A stretch of 64,000 nt of DNA. Source: Trichoplax sp. H2. Its lineage: Eukaryota > Placozoa > Uniplacotomia > Trichoplacea. The notes beneath the pieces were generated by a model. The model saw only the letters and a program-made list of their open reading frames with translations. It did not search any database and was not told the DNA's origin. How positions within the stretch are numbered: the stretch's first letter is position 1; the number at the start of each line of letters is the position of its first letter. Below are positions 21,585 to 38,252 of the stretch, one piece after another. The stretch lies in assembly GCA_003344405.1 (NCBI GenBank), contig NOWV01000155.1:119016-183015 (forward strand), given 5' to 3'. A program made the translations under genes and the position numbers.

Positions 21585-24080
21585 AGTGGATGAATGAAGC
21601 AGTTACAGTATTGTTTCTTCTTCTTTTTGCAATTGGCAACTGTATTTTTTAATGTATTAACAGTTGAGTTCAACAATACAGTTTGGCAAAGTTGACAAAG
21701 TCCAATTTATTTTTTTTCTTGACTTGCAGTGATTGCAGGCTATCACTAGTGGAATTCAGTTGGTGCTGAACAATATCGATTGTGTTGCAATGGACTTTTC
21801 GATTTGGTCTTGACTTTGCTAAAATCAATGGAATGCCTAAAAGGATAAAATAACAAGTCCACATTAGTCTAATCCTCCATTGCCATTAGGCTTGATCGAT
21901 CGTTGATAAAATGCGTGGAAACGATGGCAAGGAACAAGTTTGAATAAGAGCCCGCAAAATACACATTGAAAGGGTTCTCCCATCGCCCAGGTTATACTCC
22001 ATTTTTTACACAACCTACAAGATCGGTCGACGATGATGATCCAACTGTTGTCGATGTTGATCAACAAACTATCTTGACGAAACATGTTGTCGTCCTCTGG
22101 CGTTCTTTCTTCCATGCTATCCACACACAGACAGTCATCCACTTTCAACGGTATCCAAAAATAGTGTTGTAGAAATGCCATCATGACATCTTCAACAAGC
22201 TTGTTGAATACGATGGTTCATCGCTTAAGGCATGTTTGCATGACTTGCAAGTTAAATGGGTAAAAATGGCGGCGCTATCGTCTACAACTTGAGCAAGAAG
22301 ATCAAGCCGACGCTTTTTCCACTGGCATGGAATGATGGCGTTCAGAAAGAAAATAGTCAATGACGATAGGATGGCATTGCTCTTGGCGAAGAGCAATATA
22401 CGATGATGATATTGAAGAGTGGATCCATTGGCCTAATACTGAAATAAGTCTAATAGCGATGATGATTTTTTTGGGGGGGGGGGGAAGGATTTTTTTTTTT
22501 CCCCCCCCCCCCCCCATTCTACAGTATCTGTATTTTAATGGCGGCTACTGCTACAAACTATTTTCGCTATCCATCATCGTACTCGATACGAACATCGACT
22601 CTAGCTTTCATGTTGTCCATTTACTCATGTCATCAAAGTGATGGATAGATCTACCATCCATCCAAGAAGCAAATCCATCATCATGGGTCTCGATTGAAAT
22701 GTTTTTACCTTGAAGATGGGACGATTAGACAAGATTTTTTGGATGTACGTCTTTTGTACTGTTGTCGACGATAGACTATCCTCCACTGGCTACTAATGGA
22801 TCGATTCTCATCGATAGTAGAAAAGGATCAACACAAATGTCACTTATAAGAGGATGAGAATCATCCATCGCTTATGCTGTCTACGACTGTTGAAAATAGT
22901 ATCTGACTCCATTGGAGTAGAAAAAGAAAGATCGACATTGGCCAACAAACAGAGTCCAAAACAACAACAACAACTTGTCCATACTTGGATCGCTGTCCAT
23001 GTTGCTTCATGTCCTTCTTTCAATCATTTTAAATGATATCAACACTAACCTGATTACCAAGAACGATCGATGGATACAATCGATGATCAATGGTGCAAGA
23101 AAAGGACGATTTAATGGAATAATCAAGTTGGAAAAGAATCCAATCCCAGCTGACTTTCAACACCTGCAAAAAGGAGAAAAAGAGACTTGGATTAATGGAG
23201 CGATTGCAAGTGTCAACTCTTCCATCTATTTGACTACTGTAGCCTTTTCAATCATCAATCAACCCAATCGACAAGGATGATCCCTTACTGAATCAACGAT
23301 TGAAACATTCAAGGCGATTGCCAACAGCAAATGAGCGCTAGAAAACGACGATTAACCTTAGCGATGTTAATGCAACCACTGCTGACAAAATGGATGTTCA
23401 CCACTGAGGGAGATGGACGGGCAAGAAGATGCCCAAGTCATGCTCTTCCACTAGTAGTGTGTATCGTACAGTAGTGTTAGCATAATGAGAGTGTATGGGA
23501 TGATGGCAAGGATGCTTGCCACCACCAGTAAACGAGCCCATATCGTAAAAGCAACTGCAATGGCCACTCCCTGGAGACTACAGTGGGCAGTATGTGTGTG
23601 TATGTGTGTTTGCAGTTGTTGATGGGGGCTATAACTCAAACAGCTGTTGATAATCCATCATTTTAATGGCCAAGCTAAAAGAGCAAACTTCTTTAACCTT
23701 CTTGATTGCCTCCTGGTCGTTGCCATGGCCGTAAGGCCACACCATTTGGATGCCTTTCCATGCCAAAACTCATGTCGTATACCGCGATCCCGCTGGAAGA
23801 TACTTTCAGTCCGTATACTACCAATGGCATCATGACAAGAGTAGTGATCATGATCCCTTGAAATCAACGCTACACTATGCCATTTCAAGCAAAATCAAAG
23901 TCACCATGACCATACTAGCAGTATATCTCCAAATGAACACCCAGAAGGTGACATCACTTTTGCGACAGACGACTCGGTCCCTTGTACCTAGAAAAGAACG
24001 TGTCCTGCGGTCTGTATGTCTGTTGTTTCTCTGCGCTAGTCTAGTGCAGTATTTGGCTCAACCAAAGAGCCAATTCTGCC
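21585..24080. other. Ras upstream region and composition-balanced spacer
   Basis: The Ras promoter should lie at the start of this stretch, but no clear TATA box is visible. From about 21860 to 24120 the sequence is less AT-rich than its surroundings. It holds several open frames of 60-125 codons on both strands, the longest at 23750-24124 (+, 124 aa) and 21864-22184 (-, 106 aa, with Cys pairs CRLC and CVFC). None resembles a family I know. Overlapping open frames on both strands argue against a single real gene. Confidence 0.35.
22473..22515. repeat. Homopolymer block G12 ... T11 C15
   Basis: A run of 12 G (22473-22484) is followed by AAGGA, 11 T and 15 C (22501-22515). The G and C runs are complementary, so the block could fold into a hairpin. 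Exact lengths are likely uncertain because such runs are prone to sequencing error. Confidence 0.85.
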
Positions 24081-24835
24081 CGAAGGATTCTAACGATTCT
24101 AAAATGGAGTTAGCTGTATGTTGAACTACTTCCAATGCATCGCTAATCGCATTCTAAAATTGAATAGAATCCCCAGTCTGTGTGTCTGTTGTTTTCTGTG
24201 CTAATCTAGTGCTGTATTTTGCTCAACGAAAGGGCCAATTCTGCCCTAAAATGCCCTTAATCGCATTCTAAAATGGAGCTAGCCTAATGTTCAAATACTT
24301 CCGAAGCATCGCTAATCGCATCCTAAAATACTTCCAATGCATCGCTAATCACATCCTAAAATGGAGCTAGCCTAATGTTCAAATACTTCCGAAGCATCGC
24401 TAATCGCATCCTAAAATACTTTCTGACAGGTCTATCAAATGGTAATACTATCTGTTAAATGAGCACATTATCGTAAACCGTCAGCAAAGCGACGGGAGTT
24501 TGCACTAGTCACATTCGAAAATAGAGCTAGCCTAATGTTCAAATACTTCCGAAGCATCGCTAATCGCATCCTAAAATACTTCCAATGCATCGCTAATCGC
24601 ATCCTAAAATACTTCCAATCCATCGCTAATCGCATCCTAAAATGGAGCTAGCCTTATGTTCAAATACTTCCGAAGCATCGCTAATCACATTCGAAAATAG
24701 AGCTAGCCTAATGTTCAAATACTTCCAATGCATCGCTAATCGCATCCTAAAATGAAGCTAGCCTAATGTTGAAACACTTCGCAAGCATCGCTAATCACAT
24801 TCGAAAAATAGAGCTAGCCTAATTTCAAGGGAAAT
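24080..24835. repeat. Short-unit minisatellite
   Basis: Units built from ATCGCTAATCGCATCCTAAAA and TGGAGCTAGCCTAATGTTCAA recur about ten times with shuffled order and small substitutions. No coding potential seen. Confidence 0.8.
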
Positions 24836-26567
24836 ACTACTCTGACTGATCTTAATCGACGCTAGGATACTGTGCTGCAGGCATAAATGACGCAATAAAA
24901 TAGCCCAAAAGTAGTTGCATTCAATGACCACATCGTGCTGACCAACCAGCGATCGCGTGCAAACTACGCCTAGTAACCACTATTCAAATTCATTACGTAT
25001 ATTCGTGTAGTTTTGTTCAATAGCCTACTTGGCGGCTATTAGTTCTTGGCCAACCCTAAAAATCAAGTAGAAAAATCATTCTCTTCTTCTTCTTCAGACT
25101 ATACTGTACATGGACTCCATAGACTGCCTTTCCAGGGCCCAATGCTACACGCCCTCCATCCATCGATAACTACGATATAAATCGTTATACCACACCAAAA
25201 TAGCCAATCATGTCCGATTTCACTTTTTCAAGTGGTAAACTTATCAAAATGAAACCTATCCATCATTCCAAGTATTTTTTAACGCTGTCCATGATGGTGT
25301 CGAAATTGGCAGTCCTACTGCTATAGCCTTGACAAAATAAATCGCATGGTCGGTCATGGTATTGTAGGAATTGGAATGGACACTGACGTTTTTCAATCCT
25401 TGAAGAAAACGATAATGCTGTACAAGATACCACAATCATCCATGAACAACGAGGGGGTATCGTATGTAGATGAATTATTGATTCCAATCTACTTCAGCTT
25501 ACACACAAAATAATGCATTAGAAATAATTTTTAAAAATCCAATTTCTTCAACCCTGATCATGGCTTTGCCTACAGGGTAATTCTCTTGCCTTACACTTTG
25601 GCTACAACGAACTTACCAATACTCAATTCTCATACAAACTGGATAAAACATGACTCTGTAGAGCCATGTAATAAGACGTAGTTGACAAGTATCAAAGATG
25701 TACAAAGTCTACAAGGTAATCAAAATCTGTGAGTGGAATGGGTGTATGATTTAGTGGCCAGCTGCCACGATGGTTGTCAAAAGCAATCTTGAAAACATCA
25801 AATGTACCATAGCATACTGTCGGAAACAAATTACATGTAGCAGTATCTCTTTCTCTCTACCTTGTACCTAACGGGCTTAGAGTAATAAAGTTCTCTTCTC
25901 AGAACAGCTTTCTCTCATCTTAGTCTATAAGTAGAAAGACATATTACTACCTGCTCTTTCTACTACTGATTAACAATTCAATCGTCAAGAAACTATGTTA
26001 ACAACCATTGCTTACTCTTTCATTGCCATGGCTAAAACTGCAATAGATCGAGTTAGCCAGGTTGCTATCCATGATAATTAGACACTACAGTACTATAGAA
26101 TCGGCTGGAACAAAATCTAATAGCGTTCCCTTTATAAAGAAATATAGAAACTATTTATAAATTACAAATGCTGCCTGTTTCCAAAAAAAACAATAAATTG
26201 ACAAATGAAGAAAGTAACCCAATATTATAAATTGACAACATTCAGATTAAGCTTCTCATTCAATTATGACCATGAAAAAGCTATAGCCTCCAATTCTGAT
26301 CATTCTTAAACCATGTCCATTTGCTATCCTACAACATTATACCATGAGCAATTCAGCATGGATTAATGTAGCCCGATGCCTATGAATTTACAGATGGCCA
26401 CCGTTCGATATGCTAGCCACTAGTAATCTTTTTGCTACAAAACTAAACAATTCTATCCCTATGCAAAATAACAAACGAATACAATCATTGTGTGCATTTC
26501 TGTTCCAGCTGAAAATAACTCACCCTATACTCAGAGCAGCTAATGCTGAATAATGGCGAAATTCTGA
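24836..26567. other. Spacer before the ALDH3 pseudogene
   Basis: No conserved exon recognised on either strand. A first exon like that of the intact ALDH3 (33258-33290) was looked for and not found. Confidence 0.4.
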
Positions 26568-27010
26568 CATTTTTTTTTTGCTCTTATCAAACTATCAAAT
26601 TCGACAATTCAATTGACATCACTGCATCCTTCAAAATCGAAAAAATAAATAAACAAGGCAATATATTCTCATGTAGCACTACAACGAGTCTCACTGTAGA
26701 GGTAGTAAAGCAATTTAGGCTAAACTCATATACTGTAGAAAATGCCGATGGAACTTTTGTCAAGCACTGTATTGTAAATTTTTCATTTTTCTGACATTTT
26801 TTTCCTCTTATCAAACTATCGAATTGGACAATTCAATTGACATCACTGTATCCTTCAAAATCGAAAAAATAAACAAGGCAATATATTCTCATGTAGCACT
26901 ACAACGAGTCTCACTGTAGAGGTAGTAAAGCAATTTAGACCAAGCTTATATACTGTAGAAAATGCCGATGGAACTTTTATCAAGCACTGTATTGTAAATT
27001 TTCCATTTTT
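26568..27010. repeat. Two-copy tandem repeat, unit 224 bp
   Basis: CTCTTATCAAACTATC occurs at 26581 and 26805, and the following ~200 bp match closely. The second copy ends just before the first exon remnant of the ALDH3 pseudogene. Confidence 0.85.
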
Positions 27011-27887
27011 CTTGTCATAAATAGATAGTTGATAATGCACGTATGGCCTTCTACTCTGGTAAGACCCGAAACATTCAATTTCGGCGGAAGCAGCTAAGAA
27101 CTTTACTGAAATTTACACAAGATCATGAAAAAGAAATTTGCGAGTCAATTTTTGAGGACTTGCAGAAGGTATGCATTTCTTATTTCTTTCAAGAATTACT
27201 TGATTGTTAATTAAAATCATTCCATATCATAATTAGACAATCATTTCATCAACTATCTTATTCCGTTTATCCATTTTGTACATAATGGAAAAAATAGATT
27301 GTATATAATAAACTATAAACCTTTTTCCGAATGATGCAATTGACATCGTGTAAATAGAAAGTTCGATTTACTATTGCTAAGGCAAATATCTTCCAAAATA
27401 TTGATACATGTCAGACAACAGCTGCAGCTATTTACTTTTATTGCGTGTCTCAGGATATTTATTGTGCTATTGAGTTAAATACCATAAACACCACAGTATT
27501 TCAATTTTACATCCTACTATCTTCTAAACTATGGCTATTACGACTCTATTATAGCCCTATGCAGAAATTCTGCTGTCAGAATTGGCATTTGTACGCAATG
27601 AGATTGTTACTGCTTTGCAGGAGTTACCTCAAAGGGTAGAATCCAATCGAGTTAGTAAACCTTTCATTCATCAATTTGATGATTGCATGATCAGATATGA
27701 GCCGTTGGGAACTGTCTTAGTCATGGATGCATGGAATTATCCAATTCAGGTACTCTTATCTCCAGCTGTGGGAGCTATCGCTGTCGATTCATCAAATCCA
27801 GATATTCTTAGCTGCTCAGGCAATACGTCTTTGAATCAAGTTGGGCTTTCAATCTAACGCAGATCATATTTTTCCTCATTCAATGTA

Positions 27888-28127
27888 GGGAACTGTGTTA
27901 TTCTAAAACCTTGCAAAGTATCCAGTCATACCGCAAAGCTTATTGCAGAACTTGTAGCAAAATATTTAGATAGTGTAACTAACCTAAATTGCATTCTACT
28001 CTGCAAATTTCATAACGCTAATAAACGTTTACTCACACTTGTACCAAAATATTTAGATAGCGTAACTAACCTAAATTGCATGCTACTCTGCAAATTTCAT
28101 AATGTTAATAAACGTTTGCTCACACTG
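27888..28127. repeat. 87-bp tandem duplication including an exon end and donor
   Basis: AAAATATTTAGATAG occurs at 27959 and 28046, with the following ~80 bp also repeated. The repeat copies the last codons of the exon ending at 27974 together with its GTAACT donor, in the ALDH3 pseudogene. The duplicated unit itself is about 27955-28127. Confidence 0.8.
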
Positions 28128-29021
28128 TATGGCTTACCGAATGAATAATACAATATAGGAATGTTATCCAGTTATATTCGGTGGGCTTAACCTTGCAGAA
28201 GCGGTCCTTAAGCAACGCTTTGATCATGTCTTTTATACTGGAGGCAGTTTTGTGGGCAAGATCGTACTGGAAGCTGCTTCAAAGCATCTGACTCCAGTTA
28301 CTTTGGAATTAGGTGGAAAGAGGTTATTCACTAATTAGTATTCCAATTTCAGGATATACGATGATTTACTGCATACTAAATAACAGCTTCTTCAAAAATG
28401 TAAAATCTCACATGCAGCATAATGTGACTGCTATGAATAATTTACACCAATCTTTTTTTCAATCAGTCCATGTATCACTGATGACATCTGTAATATCAAC
28501 ATTCCTGCTCAACGCATCGCTTGGGGGCAAATATGTCAATTCCAGCCAGGTATCTGAACTAATTTTTCTTATATAATGCTTATAACTAGAGAAATAGAAT
28601 CTCTCTTTTACCTGATTCACAGAATTGCATTGCTCCTGACTATATCTTATGTAGCAAAGATATTCAACCAAAATGAGTGGAAGAATTGAAGCGATCAATT
28701 GAAAAAATTTACGGAAATGTAAGAAAATTGCAATGACGATATTAAAGTAATCGTTTTATCCATACCACGCAATCCTGGATTAAATACGTCAATATGAGTT
28801 TTAAAGATGTCATTTTAACCTGGGTAGAAGAGTCGCTCGTTTAATTGATAAAAAGAAAGTTGCCGTTGGAGGAGAGATTGATAGAGAAGATAAGTTTATT
28901 TCTCCAACCGTCCTAACCGGCACGGAACCAAATGATCCTATAATGCAAGAAGAGGTAACACTATTATCTACTGATGCTAAAAGATATAGAATACTTTCAA
29001 TCTAACGCCAGCATTAATACT

Positions 29022-29041
29022 NNNNNNNNNNNNNNNNNNNN
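29022..29041. other. Assembly gap (20 N)
   Basis: Twenty N. The sequence after the gap repeats sequence already present before it, so this looks like a scaffold join rather than missing unique sequence. Confidence 0.95.
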
Positions 29042-29466
29042 TGAGGACTTGCAGAAGGTATGCATTTCTTATTTCATTCAAGAATTACTTGATTGTTAAT
29101 TAATATCATTCCATATAATAATTAGACAATCATTTCATCAACTATCTTATTCCGTTTATCCATTCTGTACATAATGGAAAAAATAGATTGTATATAATAA
29201 ACTATAAACCTTTTTCCGAATGATGTAATGCGTCAATATGAGTTTTAAAGATGTCATTTTAACCTGTGTAGAAGAGTCGCTCGTTTAATTGATAAAAAGA
29301 AAGTTGCCGTTGAAGGAGAGATTGATAGAGAAGATAAGTTTATTTCTCTAACCGTCCTAACCGGCACGGAACCAAATGATCCTATAATGCAAGAAGAGGT
29401 AACACTATTATCTACTGATGCTAAAAGATATAGAATACTTTCAATCTAACGCCAGCATTAATACTG
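29042..29466 (+). repeat. Redundant copy of ALDH3 pseudogene with internal deletion
   Basis: Bases 29042-29226 match 27159-27342 and bases 29231-29466 match about 28787-29021, both with few differences. The intervening 1.45 kb is missing. The second part includes a full 127-bp exon copy (29272-29398). It is either the other haplotype or a local duplicate. Confidence 0.85.
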
Positions 29467-29562
29467 TCCATTGCTGTGTATATTTACAAAGATATTTGGC
29501 CCAGTACTGCCGATTGTCAATATTGCGACTGTCGATGAAGCCATCAATTTTGTCCATTGTAG

Positions 29563-32500
29563 GTAATTTCAGCATTGCATATTTACTCTACTGTTAAACT
29601 CTCCATTTATCGCCTTCAATAAAGACATTATTTATAAACAACGTCTTGTTCTAATCGTTTGTATTTGATTTTCAACGCATGGTATAGCCTTCGAAAGTTT
29701 CGCTAATGTTGTCTGTAAATTGACCAAATTCCATTTAAAATTAAACTGTCCGTACTAAACCTCATCAAGAAAGTTGACATCTCTTTTAATAAACTCCACC
29801 TATGCTAACTTAAGCCTACATTATATAGAACGACGAGTTTTATAGTTGGCATCTTGGTATAAAGTTACATTTACAAGTACAGTTCAATCTTCGATTTGCA
29901 ATTAAATAACAATTTCCTTTTCGTATGTGTACATCGTATTTCAATAAAAGCTTTACTATTGTTTGTATGATTATAATTATTAGCTGTAGGAAGTTCTACT
30001 TTTCTGGCATGATATTACTCATCTTTGTAGGTCATTATGCCAGTGATACCTCAAACATTGTAAAATAAATTATAGTTATAGCATGTTACTATCGTGTCTA
30101 AAGGATGTTGCAAAGTAACTGGTTTGTCTAGGACAAGTTACGTTAAATTATGATAATAAAAACAATACCGAATTGTAATGTCTATATAACTAACGTTAGG
30201 GTACTTTTTTGGGTACTTTTGTTGCTGAATTTACTCTATTTTTGTAAGACTAACATAATATTCAGTCACTGACGTACTTTAATATTACAAATTGATTCTG
30301 TGCCGCTCTGTCTGAATAACTATTAGCATCAATACTCTGCTAATAGAGCTCTTTCCCAAATCCTCAACCTAGCTCCAGTAATAGTATAATCTTTGCATGC
30401 TATTTTGAGAATTGTCATCACACCGTCCTCATCTTAATATTGTAGCTCATCTTGTACGTAGTATAAACTTGTAGAATAACACATTCCATGGAATGGATCT
30501 GGCTTACTACTCTACACTTGTATTATCGACTGTAATAAGATCACATGTTGCAAATATCCACGCGAACTAGGATATGGTATAGTAGTTCATCGTTATATCC
30601 GATCTAGCTTAGTCATTACAGTTGGATTATGGCGCGTTGCTGTTGCATGGATTGATCATAATAGTACACTTTGCTCAGTCAACGAACTAAAATAAGGAAA
30701 TTCAATAACTTTGCACAACACATTCATTGTCTCATTACCAGAATATTGGTAATATTCTCTGTACAATCATTACTATTTATTTCTATTCATTTCAAGCAAT
30801 TCATTGCCACTTTCAAGTTCCTCCGCAAATCCGCAACCTGACTTCAACAGTAGCAAAGTCCTTGTATTCTGTTTTGAGAATAGTCGTCACATCGCCGTCA
30901 TTGTAACACCGTAGCTTTTCTTGTATATGCTATCAACTTATCGAAATAGGAATGACGGAATGGATTTGGCTTTCTACTCTACCCTTGTATTCTAATTATC
31001 TGTTGTAATACAGTCATATCACATGTTGCAAATATCTATATCCACTAGGATATGGTACAATAGTGATGTTCCATATTTGATTTTGCTCAGTCATTCCAGT
31101 TCCTTTAATTTGTATTCATTTCAAGCAATTCACTTCCACTTTCTCAAGTTCCTTCGTAAATCCTCAACCTAACTGCAGCAGTACCATAGTCTTTGCATGC
31201 TATTTTGAGAATTGTCAGACTCGTGGTTTCATTACTAGAATATTGGGAATATTGTAAGGATAATTCATACAATAATCTTAGCAGTACCATAGTCTTTGCA
31301 TGCTGTTTTGAGAATTGTCAGACTCGTGGTCTCATTACTAGAATATTGGGAATATTATAAGGATAATTCACACAATAACCCTAGCAGTATCATAGTCCTT
31401 GCATGCTGTTTTGGAAATTGTCGTCCTATCGCTGTCATTGTAATACCGTAGTTTTTCTTATACATACTATCAACTTATAGAAATAGGAATGGCGAAATGG
31501 AATTGGCTTTCTACTCTACACTGGTATCATCTACTGTAATACAATCACATCATATGTTACAAATATCCATATGCACTATAGGTAGTAAGATATAATTACA
31601 AAATGGTGAAGACTATTGTACACTTTGCAGAATTGTCAGACTCGTGGTCTCATTACTAGAATATTGGGAATATTGTAAGGATAATTCATACAATAACCCT
31701 AGCAGTATCATAGTCTTTGCATGCTATTTTGAGAATTGTCAGACTCGTGGTCTCATTACTAGAATATTGGGAATATTGTAAGGATAATTCACACAATAAC
31801 CCTAGCAGTATCATAGTCTTTGCATGCTATTTTGAGAATTGTCAGGCTCGTGGTCTCATTACTAGAATATTGGGAATATTGTAAGGATAATTTACACAAT
31901 AACCCTAGCAGTATCATAGTCCTTACATGCTATTTTGGAAATGGTCGTCCTATCGCCGTCATAGTAATACCGTAGTTTTTCTTATACATACTATCAACTT
32001 CTAGCAATAGGAATGGCGGAATGGATTTGGCTTTCTACTCTACACTGGTATCCTCTACTGTAATACAATCACATCACATGTTACAAATATCGCTATGCCT
32101 TTGTCATATATCTGAATCTTAGACTTGGTTAATGTTAGTATAGTAACTATAGGGAGTAAAATAGAATTACAAAATGGCGGAGACTATTGTACACTTTGCT
32201 CGGTCAATGAAGCAACATAAGCAACATCAATACCTAAACACAACAAACTCCGACTCGTTGTCTCAATATCAGAATAGTGCGAATATGATACGTCTAATCC
32301 TTGCTATAGATTTCTATTCTGTTCAAGTAATGCCCTTTACTGCTGTACAGTCTATGGATATGCATCAAAGCTACGTCTGTTAGCAACATGGAAGTCAATC
32401 AATAAATCGAAAAATAAATAAAATATCCATCTTTTTACTCCATTTCTGGTTTCAGTTGGTTGACTAAGGAATGCCTATGACATGATATTTGCACTGAGAA

Positions 32501-33257
32501 GGTCGATCGTCCTTGTTGTGACTCCTAACGTCTCCGTTTTCCACTACAGTTACGCTTAGAATGGATTTCCTACCATCACGTGATGTTGTGATGATCCACT
32601 GATGATTGGCTAGCCATTTCGCTTTCTACTGTACTGTAATAGGACGACCTAGAGTAGAAATAATATCCAAGGTTGATTACTATAGGCATTCCATGCAGCC
32701 GTGACATTTAATTTGCACACCATTTGCTATCGGATTTGAACTCTGACCTCTTGATCCCCTTCGTTATTTCCCTAGAATTCCAACTTCAATTTAGGACACC
32801 GTATAGCAAATGAGACGTATGGGCCCCTAAAACTCGTCCTATTCCGTATTGCAAATAGGATCTCAATGACAACATGGGCTATCTCATCCTTGCGGCACTG
32901 GCTCAGTTGAAATCCTAAAGAGCATCGATGACATCATGCTTCGTTAATAAGGACAGTACAGTATCCAACCACCCCACAGAAGCGGTAGTAAGGTCAATGT
33001 GAACTGGACAGTATTAGTCAGCAAAAAGTCGTCAACTGAACCGATACGTACCGTACCGAACCGAACCGTCCTTTCTCTGGTCCAGTATTAGACCTGGAAG
33101 ACCCTCGAGAGACCCTCCCACCGGTACTGCAACTGAGTGTGCAGCTGGTATACTACGCAGTCGCATTGCAACAGTCCTCCCCTCCAAATTAGAGATCTAA
33201 AAACTTCAAAACAACTGGATAGCATAGGTGCAAAATTCGCAGTTCTACTCTACAATC
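29563..33257. other. Spacer upstream of the intact ALDH3
   Basis: Apart from the array at 31160-31945 no gene is recognised. Around 30340-31140 an older, diverged version of the same repeat family is visible. The part from about 32480 to 33250 is less AT-rich and single-copy. It includes a CCGAACCG-like run near 33050 and is the likely promoter region of ALDH3. Confidence 0.4.
31160..31945. repeat. Tandem array, unit roughly 100-115 bp
   Basis: The unit contains CATAGTCTTTGCATGCTATTT, GTCAGACTCGTGGTCTCATT and AGAATATTGGGAATATT. It occurs about five to six times, interrupted by a unique segment at about 31440-31625. Confidence 0.8.
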
Positions 33258-37480
<4,223 letters not shown>

Positions 37481-38252
37481 CTTGATCAATGATGATAATC
37501 GCTATGTTCTTGATATACATGGACATGTACAACTGTATGTGCAGAGAACAACGTCTAAACGAATACTCTGCACACTCGTATAAGAAAATTCGATTGTACC
37601 ATTACATTGGTATATCTGACAATTAATGTAAAATGTGCTTCCATTATAGGTCTTTTTGAATTCATCATCCATATCTTCCTACTTTTCCAAATGGAATTAG
37701 TATCGCTAATATCTTGTCGCATTTACAGCATATAGCTTAAGTTCTAATTAGTGATTAAAAACTACAAATAGAGTATGATCCAATTGTACGGGTAAAACTT
37801 TGCTCAATTTAGACCGTGAACTACATCGTATAATTGCGTACACACATATTCATCTTTTATGATATAGAATTGCAACTGTTCAACTGATGTATAATTTTAA
37901 GATTATTCGTGCATATGGTAACCATTGACAGACATAAATACATGGATAAAATGATATCAGAAATAATCGGTCGCTGTAGAAATGTAGATATTGATAACGT
38001 AGATTTATGGTTCTTTTTCAATGATAGTAGAGCACTTGAGCTACAGTAGTACGTAAGTAGATATCACTATAAGTGCGTATACTCCATTCAGCCATACTAA
38101 GTAGCAGCTTCAATGAATTACCTCAATAATTGTAATGGATTGATTTAACCCCTGTAACTGAAATGTCACAAATAAAAAATGGAATAGAACCGAAATTTTT
38201 TTATTGGTCAAAAGTTTACATTGTATACAGAAATAACATGAGCTACAGTCTC
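37481..38252. other. Spacer between convergent ALDH3 and RPS11
   Basis: No gene seen. AATAAA on the plus strand near 38171 could serve ALDH3, and AATAAA on the minus strand at 38200-38205 could serve RPS11. The two 3' ends may therefore meet or overlap here. Confidence 0.4.
38200..38205 (-). terminator. Poly(A) signal after RPS11
   Basis: AATAAA on the minus strand, about 50 bp past the RPS11 stop, a typical distance for a ribosomal-protein mRNA. Confidence 0.6.

Larger units (their letters stand above)
27025..29562 (+). pseudogene. ALDH3-type aldehyde dehydrogenase pseudogene
   Basis: Exon remnants: 27025-27168, 27555-27786, 27889-27974, 28159-28322, 28467-28549, 28623-28718, 28828-28954, then, after the gap, 29272-29398 (redundant) and 29492-29562. 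Nearly all have the same length as exons of the intact paralogue at 33258-37480. Breaks relative to it: the donor after 27786 reads ATTCAT instead of GTTAGC; exon 28467-28549 has one extra base (83 versus 82), shifting the frame; TGA at 28674-28676 stands where the paralogue has TTG; the next small exon is unrecognisable; the exons after 29562, including the membrane-anchor exon, are absent; no first exon was found. The region before the catalytic Cys is also altered (N-C-I-A-P instead of T-C-I-A-P). It is most likely a decayed tandem duplicate. Confidence 0.88.

Noticed and set aside
23750-24124. A 124-codon plus-strand open frame.
   Set aside because: No familiar motif, overlapping open frames on the other strand, and its 3' end runs into the minisatellite at 24080.
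28313-28698. Open frames on both strands around the ALDH3 pseudogene.
   Set aside because: They cover introns and decayed exons in the wrong frame and show no independent similarity.
32640-32860. A TTCAAATCC-like box that resembles a tRNA T-arm on the minus strand (near 32737).
   Set aside because: The flanking bases do not pair into a T-stem and no D-arm or acceptor stem is present. An inverted repeat of about 12 bp (CATTTGCTAT) is there but too small to name.
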